From: Yeosuana aquiaggeris
Lineage (GTDB): Bacteria; Bacteroidota; Bacteroidia; Flavobacteriales; Flavobacteriaceae
Assembly (NCBI RefSeq): GCF_044003965.1
Contig: NZ_JBAWKC010000005.1
Span: forward strand, 124,001 to 188,000
Length of the DNA: 64,000 nt
Direction of reading: 5' to 3'
The notes under the pieces are model-generated. The model did no database searches. It had not been told where the DNA came from and saw only the letters and a program-made list of their open reading frames with translations. A program made the translations under genes and the position numbers. Below, piece by piece: positions 60,594 through 64,000 of the stretch. The number at the start of each line of letters is the position of its first letter. Position 1 is the first letter of the stretch.

Positions 60594-61400
60594 CTATCTT
60601 TTTTTCCACTCGCGCATTTTATTGAGGGCCTCTAAAGCTTCAAGTTCTTCCTGAGGAACAACTTTTAAAAAAGAAGGATGTTGTTCAATGGCAAACTCTA
60701 TTTTTTTTACAATTTCTTCAGTCGTATCATTATCATAATCAATTTCTAAGGGCGCTTTAATTTCCATAGATTGTAAAATGTTTTTCTTCTTTATTCTAAG
60801 TCCTTTTTTATCAAAAGAGCGTCTGAATCCGTCGATCACAATAGGTATTACAATTGGCCTATAGCGTTTAATAATATGAGCCGTTCCTTTTCTAATAGGT
60901 TTAAATGGCGTAGTAGTTCCTTGTGGAAACGTTATAACCCAACCATCATCTAACGCCTTTCCTATATTGGAAATATCACTCATTTTTACCTGCCTGTTTA
61001 CATCTTTTCCTTCAGCCCTCCAGGTGCGTTCTATACTTATGGAGCCGACGTATGCCAATATTTTTGGTAACAAACCCGCTCTCATAGTTTCTTTTGCAGC
61101 TACATAATAAATATTAAGTTTAGGATTCCATAAATAACCAACATTTTTAATGGAATCTACACGTCCACTAAGACTGGCGTTAAATACGTGAAACATAGAA
61201 ACCACATCAGCAAAATAAGTTTGATGATTGGATATAAACAACACATTAGTATCAGGTAAGTTTTTTATTATTTCAGAACCTTCAATATGCATTTCGTTAA
61301 AACCCCGAAAACGTCTATGTGTAAGTACACCTAAGATTCTGATGAGCCATTTTTTTAAAATGAGAATGTGTCCAAAAGGATTTCGTTTAAGCAACGCCAT
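60594..61400 (-). CDS. 1-acyl-sn-glycerol-3-phosphate acyltransferase-like protein
   Basis: PlsC-type membrane-associated acyltransferase of phospholipid synthesis. Motif I is FISNHQTYFADV (HxxxxD form, His and Asp present), motif III resembles FPQGTTTPF (in place of FPEGTRS), and motif IV is PIVIPIVIDGF. A hydrophobic N-terminal helix anchors it. The 268 residues are normal. Because motif III has Gln for Glu, the substrate may differ from that of standard PlsC. It is a single gene or weakly linked to the NUDIX gene upstream (49-bp gap). Confidence 0.82.
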   Translation of the reverse strand: MALLKRNPFGHILILKKWLIRILGVLTHRRFRGFNEMHIEGSEIIKNLPDTNVLFISNHQTYFADVVSMFHVFNASLSGRVDSIKNVGYLWNPKLNIYYVAAKETMRAGLLPKILAYVGSISIERTWRAEGKDVNRQVKMSDISNIGKALDDGWVITFPQGTTTPFKPIRKGTAHIIKRYRPIVIPIVIDGFRRSFDKKGLRIKKKNILQSMEIKAPLEIDYDNDTTEEIVKKIEFAIEQHPSFLKVVPQEELEALEALNKMREWKKR

Positions 61401-61449
61401 AAATCACGCTTCAATTAGTTAGTTTTTACAAATGTAATAAAACTATAAA

Positions 61450-62091
61450 TTACAACACTTGTTTTAATAAGTCTTTAATTTCACTTAAAATCATTGCAGT
61501 TGCTCCCCAAACAACATGCCCATTTAATGAAAACGCAGGCACCTCAACCTCAACTTTATAGGAAGTTGACACTCTTTTTGAAATGACCATGTTATCATCA
61601 ATAAAATGACCCAATGAAATCTCAATAATAGCTTCAACTTCACTTTCATCTTTTACAAACCTTGGTGTTTTATTTGAAAATCCTAAATACGGCTGTACAT
61701 AAAAATTGCTTGGAGGTATATAAACTTCTGTCAGTGGAGATAAAACTTCAATATCATGAACGGGCACACCTATTTCTTCAAAGGTTTCTCTAAGAGCAGC
61801 ATGTTCTAATGAATCATCATCAGGTTCTAGTTTACCACCAGGGAAACCAACCTGAGCTGAATGTACGCCTTCATAACTTTTTCTGAGAATTAAAACCAAA
61901 TATGTTTTTTGAAATACATCAGGATAAAAAAGAGCCAATACACCGGCCCTTTTAGCAAATTTTATAGCCTCCTTATTTTTTTCTAAAAGCTCCAATCTAA
62001 AAGGTGGAGCCATTTTAAACTGAGATACTTGCGCTGGTAGCGGTATATTTTTTACTTTTGAAATTCTAATTAAAAATTCATCAAAATTCAT
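61450..62091 (-). CDS. NUDIX hydrolase, CoA pyrophosphatase-like
   Basis: A 213-residue NUDIX protein. The NUDIX box starts VGFPGGKLEP at about residue 81 and closes with ALRETFEEIGVP, giving the GX5EX7REUXEEXGU pattern. The upstream KSYEGVHSAQ corresponds to the CoA-binding signature of the NudL/YeaB group, so CoA or dephospho-CoA is the likely substrate. Cytoplasmic. It is divergent from the cyclophilin gene, with only 3 bp between the start codons, so promoters for both must lie inside the opposite genes. Confidence 0.88.
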   Translation of the reverse strand: MNFDEFLIRISKVKNIPLPAQVSQFKMAPPFRLELLEKNKEAIKFAKRAGVLALFYPDVFQKTYLVLILRKSYEGVHSAQVGFPGGKLEPDDDSLEHAALRETFEEIGVPVHDIEVLSPLTEVYIPPSNFYVQPYLGFSNKTPRFVKDESEVEAIIEISLGHFIDDNMVISKRVSTSYKVEVEVPAFSLNGHVVWGATAMILSEIKDLLKQVL

Positions 62092-62094
62092 TCT

Positions 62095-62802
62095 ATGAGA
62101 ATTGTATGGCTATTGGTTGTATTCATTTTACTTTTAAATTGTGAAGATAAACAAACTAAAAACAAAATTAAGCAAGAGAATACTGAAACAGGAATAGAAA
62201 ATAAAGAAGTTAAAACAGAAACAGATGAGGACAATTCTAAACCTTATCCTGTTTTAGATGGTTTACAAAACGCTATGGAATTCTTTTTAGAATATGATAA
62301 GAAACATAAAGAAAATAAAGTGCGGCTAACTACTGATTTTGGTTCTATTGATATTTTATTGTTTAATGAAACTAAATTTCACAGATCTAATTTTATCTAT
62401 CTTACAAAAAGAGGCTATTTTAACAATACACAATTTTACAGAGTCATTAATAACTTTATTATTCAAGGCGGTAACAGTGATGATAAAAAAACGGCTAACA
62501 AAAGAGCAGAAATTGGAAGATACCTGTTACCAACTGATACCAATCGAGGTTTTACCCATGAAAGAGGGGTTATTTCTATGCCAAGTGGTGAAATTGACAA
62601 CCCTTACAAATTAGCGTCTCCTTTTGAATTTTTCATCATACAGCAACAAGGTGGATCTCATTTTCTGGATGGTGATTATACGGTTTTTGGCAAAGTAATT
62701 GCAGGCATGGATGTCGTTGATAAAATTGCTGCAGTAAAAACTGATGAAGCCGACTGGCCACTGCACAATGTATTTATTAGAAAAGCGGAAATAATCAATT
62801 AA
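62095..62802 (+). CDS. Cyclophilin-type peptidyl-prolyl isomerase lipoprotein
   Basis: A lipoprotein signal peptide ends with the lipobox LLLNCEDK (Cys16), then a Lys/Glu/Thr-rich spacer. The cyclophilin domain follows from about residue 75: TTDFGSIDILLFNE, then NNTQFYRVINNFIIQGGNS, GVISMPSGEIDNP, FFIIQQQGGSHFLDGDYTVF and GKVIAGMDVVDKIA. The catalytic Arg of FYRV and the FxxQGG core are present. It probably acts as a folding helper anchored in the periplasm. Its stop overlaps that of the convergent channel gene by 4 bp. Confidence 0.9.
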   Translation: MRIVWLLVVFILLLNCEDKQTKNKIKQENTETGIENKEVKTETDEDNSKPYPVLDGLQNAMEFFLEYDKKHKENKVRLTTDFGSIDILLFNETKFHRSNFIYLTKRGYFNNTQFYRVINNFIIQGGNSDDKKTANKRAEIGRYLLPTDTNRGFTHERGVISMPSGEIDNPYKLASPFEFFIIQQQGGSHFLDGDYTVFGKVIAGMDVVDKIAAVKTDEADWPLHNVFIRKAEIIN

Positions 62803-63401
62803 TCTTTATAAATAGTTGGTAATCCAATTTTGAATTTTACAGCCAATATTCTTATTAGAATAACTATTCCAGCTGACAGCAGAAAAACAAAATTATCATC
62901 TAATGGAAACATTCTTACCAAAAAGTAAGTGATTCCTCCAACAATACAGGCAGTAGCATAAATTTCCTTCCTGAAAATGACCGGTATTTCATTGCTTAAA
63001 ATATCACGAATAACACCTCCAAAAGAAGCCGTAATAGTACCCAAGGCAATACAAATAACCGGATGAAGACCTGCATGAATTCCCTTTTCAATACCAACAA
63101 CTGTGTACAATCCTATCCCAATAGTATCAAAAAGAAAAAGTGAGGTTCTTAAGTAATTAATATAACTTCTAAAGAGCATTGCAAAAATGGCAGATCCCAA
63201 AATAACATAGGTATAGGTGATATCTTGCATCCAGCTCACGGGCGTTTGACCTATTAAGATATCTCTAAGAGTACCTCCACCTACGGCCGTGACAAAACCA
63301 ATAATTAAAATACCAAATAAATCCATTTTCTTATTTATGGCTACAAGAACACCTGAAATGGCAAAAGCAATAGTTCCTAAAATATCAATAGTATAAAACA
63401 T
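62799..63401 (-). CDS. TRIC-type (UPF0126) small cation channel protein
   Basis: A 200-residue membrane protein with two pseudo-symmetric repeats of about 90 residues. Each has three helices and a Gly-rich kink: FVTAVGGGTLRDILIG in the first and ITASFGGVIRDILSNE in the second. This is the trimeric intracellular cation channel/YadS family. It is thought to conduct potassium or other monovalent cations; function in bacteria is not settled. Divergent from the OxyR-type gene. Confidence 0.88.
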   Translation of the reverse strand: MFYTIDILGTIAFAISGVLVAINKKMDLFGILIIGFVTAVGGGTLRDILIGQTPVSWMQDITYTYVILGSAIFAMLFRSYINYLRTSLFLFDTIGIGLYTVVGIEKGIHAGLHPVICIALGTITASFGGVIRDILSNEIPVIFRKEIYATACIVGGITYFLVRMFPLDDNFVFLLSAGIVILIRILAVKFKIGLPTIYKD

Positions 63402-63572
63402 GCTTCAAAATTAAATGAATATTTTATAGTCCTAAAGATTAAACAAAAAAATAATATATCAACTTATTGAAATTTACTTGTGTGATTAATCAAACATTTA
63501 ATCTATTATTAATACCTTTTATCATAAATTTTATTGATAGTTTTTGTATTTTTATAGTCTAAATTCATGCTC

Positions 63573-64000
63573 ATGACTATAACACAGTTATCATACGTAT
63601 TAGCGGTTGCAGAACACCAAAATTTCACCAAAGCAGCTGAAAAGTGTTTTGTCACACAACCCACTTTAAGCATGCAAATTCAAAAACTTGAAGACCAGTT
63701 GGATATTTTAATCTTTGACCGTTCTAAAAAGCCTATTGAACTTACCGATGTTGGAAGAAAAATTGTAACACAAGCCAGAAACATTGTCAATGAATCCTAT
63801 AGAATACAAGATATTGTAGATCAACAAAAAGGATTTATTGGAGGCGAATTTAAATTAGGGATCATACCTACTATTATGCCTACGCTTTTACCTATGTTTT
63901 TAAAATCTTTTATTAAGAAACATCCAAAAGTAAAGCTTAAAATAGAAGAACTAACTACTGATGAAATAATATCAAGAATCAATGACGGCCATTTAGATGC
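63573..64000 (+). CDS. oxyR: LysR-family regulator, OxyR-like, 3' end cut by the window
   Basis: The first 142 codons are present. The N-terminal HTH reads ITQLSYVLAVAEHQNFTKAA and CFVTQPTLSMQIQKLE, which is very close to the OxyR type (TQPTLSMQI). The start of the substrate-sensing domain follows with GEFKLGIIPTIMPTLLPMFL. The peroxide-sensing cysteines lie beyond the edge, so OxyR is likely but not shown. An alternative in-frame ATG is at 63567. A -7-like TATTTTTA is at 63547-63554. It is divergent from the TRIC-type gene. Confidence 0.82.
   Translation, partial: MTITQLSYVLAVAEHQNFTKAAEKCFVTQPTLSMQIQKLEDQLDILIFDRSKKPIELTDVGRKIVTQARNIVNESYRIQDIVDQQKGFIGGEFKLGIIPTIMPTLLPMFLKSFIKKHPKVKLKIEELTTDEIISRINDGHLD

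Noticed and set aside
1..64000. tRNA or rRNA genes, CRISPR arrays, insertion sequences, phage genes.
   Set aside because: No clover-leaf-sized conserved stretch, repeat-spacer array, transposase or integrase was seen in any gap or gene; every large frame has a housekeeping or metabolic assignment.

Overview
The window comes from a member of the Bacteroidota, almost certainly a marine-type Flavobacteriaceae. The DNA is AT-rich. Its best promoters carry the Bacteroidota -7 element TAnnTTTG rather than -35/-10 boxes. One secreted nuclease ends in a type IX secretion (Por) sorting domain. There are TonB-linked outer-membrane genes, a ccoN-ccoO gene fusion and a LETM1-related protein. No rRNA, tRNA, CRISPR array, insertion sequence or prophage was seen. 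The two ends cut through a lipoprotein gene (left) and an OxyR-type regulator (right).

Layout. 1-6.3 kb: partial lipoprotein, rsmB, secreted endonuclease I, purL. 6.3-13.4 kb, all minus strand: a fermentation block of pflB, pflA, a formate channel and pyruvate phosphate dikinase. 13.6-21.4 kb, plus strand: acyl-CoA synthetase, then a MarR regulator with a 28-bp perfect palindrome in front of it and a beta-oxidation operon in the order fadN-fadA-fadE. 21.4-26.5 kb: a metzincin-like lipoprotein, a decayed gene remnant, then M28 and M1 peptidases and a YdeI/OmdA-type protein. 26.5-32.4 kb: a MoxR-type ATPase with a VWA partner and a large secreted BNR-repeat protein. 32.5-42 kb: an FNR/CRP-type regulator divergent from ccoI, then ccoS-ccoNO-ccoQ-ccoP-ccoG-ccoH and a SafE-like membrane protein (cytochrome cbb3 oxidase and its assembly). 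42-48.6 kb: OsmC, hemN, sodC, LETM1-like protein, lpxD, YfcC-type transporter. 48.6-52.2 kb, minus strand: a LytTR response regulator, two small 2TM proteins, and a LytS-type kinase fused to a third 2TM domain. 52.4-64 kb: tonB, a TonB-dependent receptor, lysoplasmalogenase, ECF sigma factor with a membrane partner, rluE-like, topB, plsC-like, NUDIX, cyclophilin, TRIC-type channel, oxyR-like start.

The most notable signal is regulatory. Six short palindromes of the form TGAYATNNRTCA (core TGA-N6-TCA) lie in front of pflB, ppdK, fnr/ccoI (one shared site), ccoS-ccoNO, hemN and tonB. In all seven promoters the palindrome centre is exactly 33 bp upstream of the centre of a -7 element or near match, i.e. 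near -40, the place where class II CRP/FNR activators sit. The regulator encoded at 32491-33168 keeps the Glu and Arg of its recognition helix that read TGA half-sites in CRP and FNR, and it has an N-terminal Cys-rich segment. I infer a local low-oxygen regulon joining microaerobic respiration, oxygen-independent haem synthesis, mixed-acid fermentation, PPi-linked pyruvate/PEP conversion and TonB-dependent uptake, with autoregulation of fnr.
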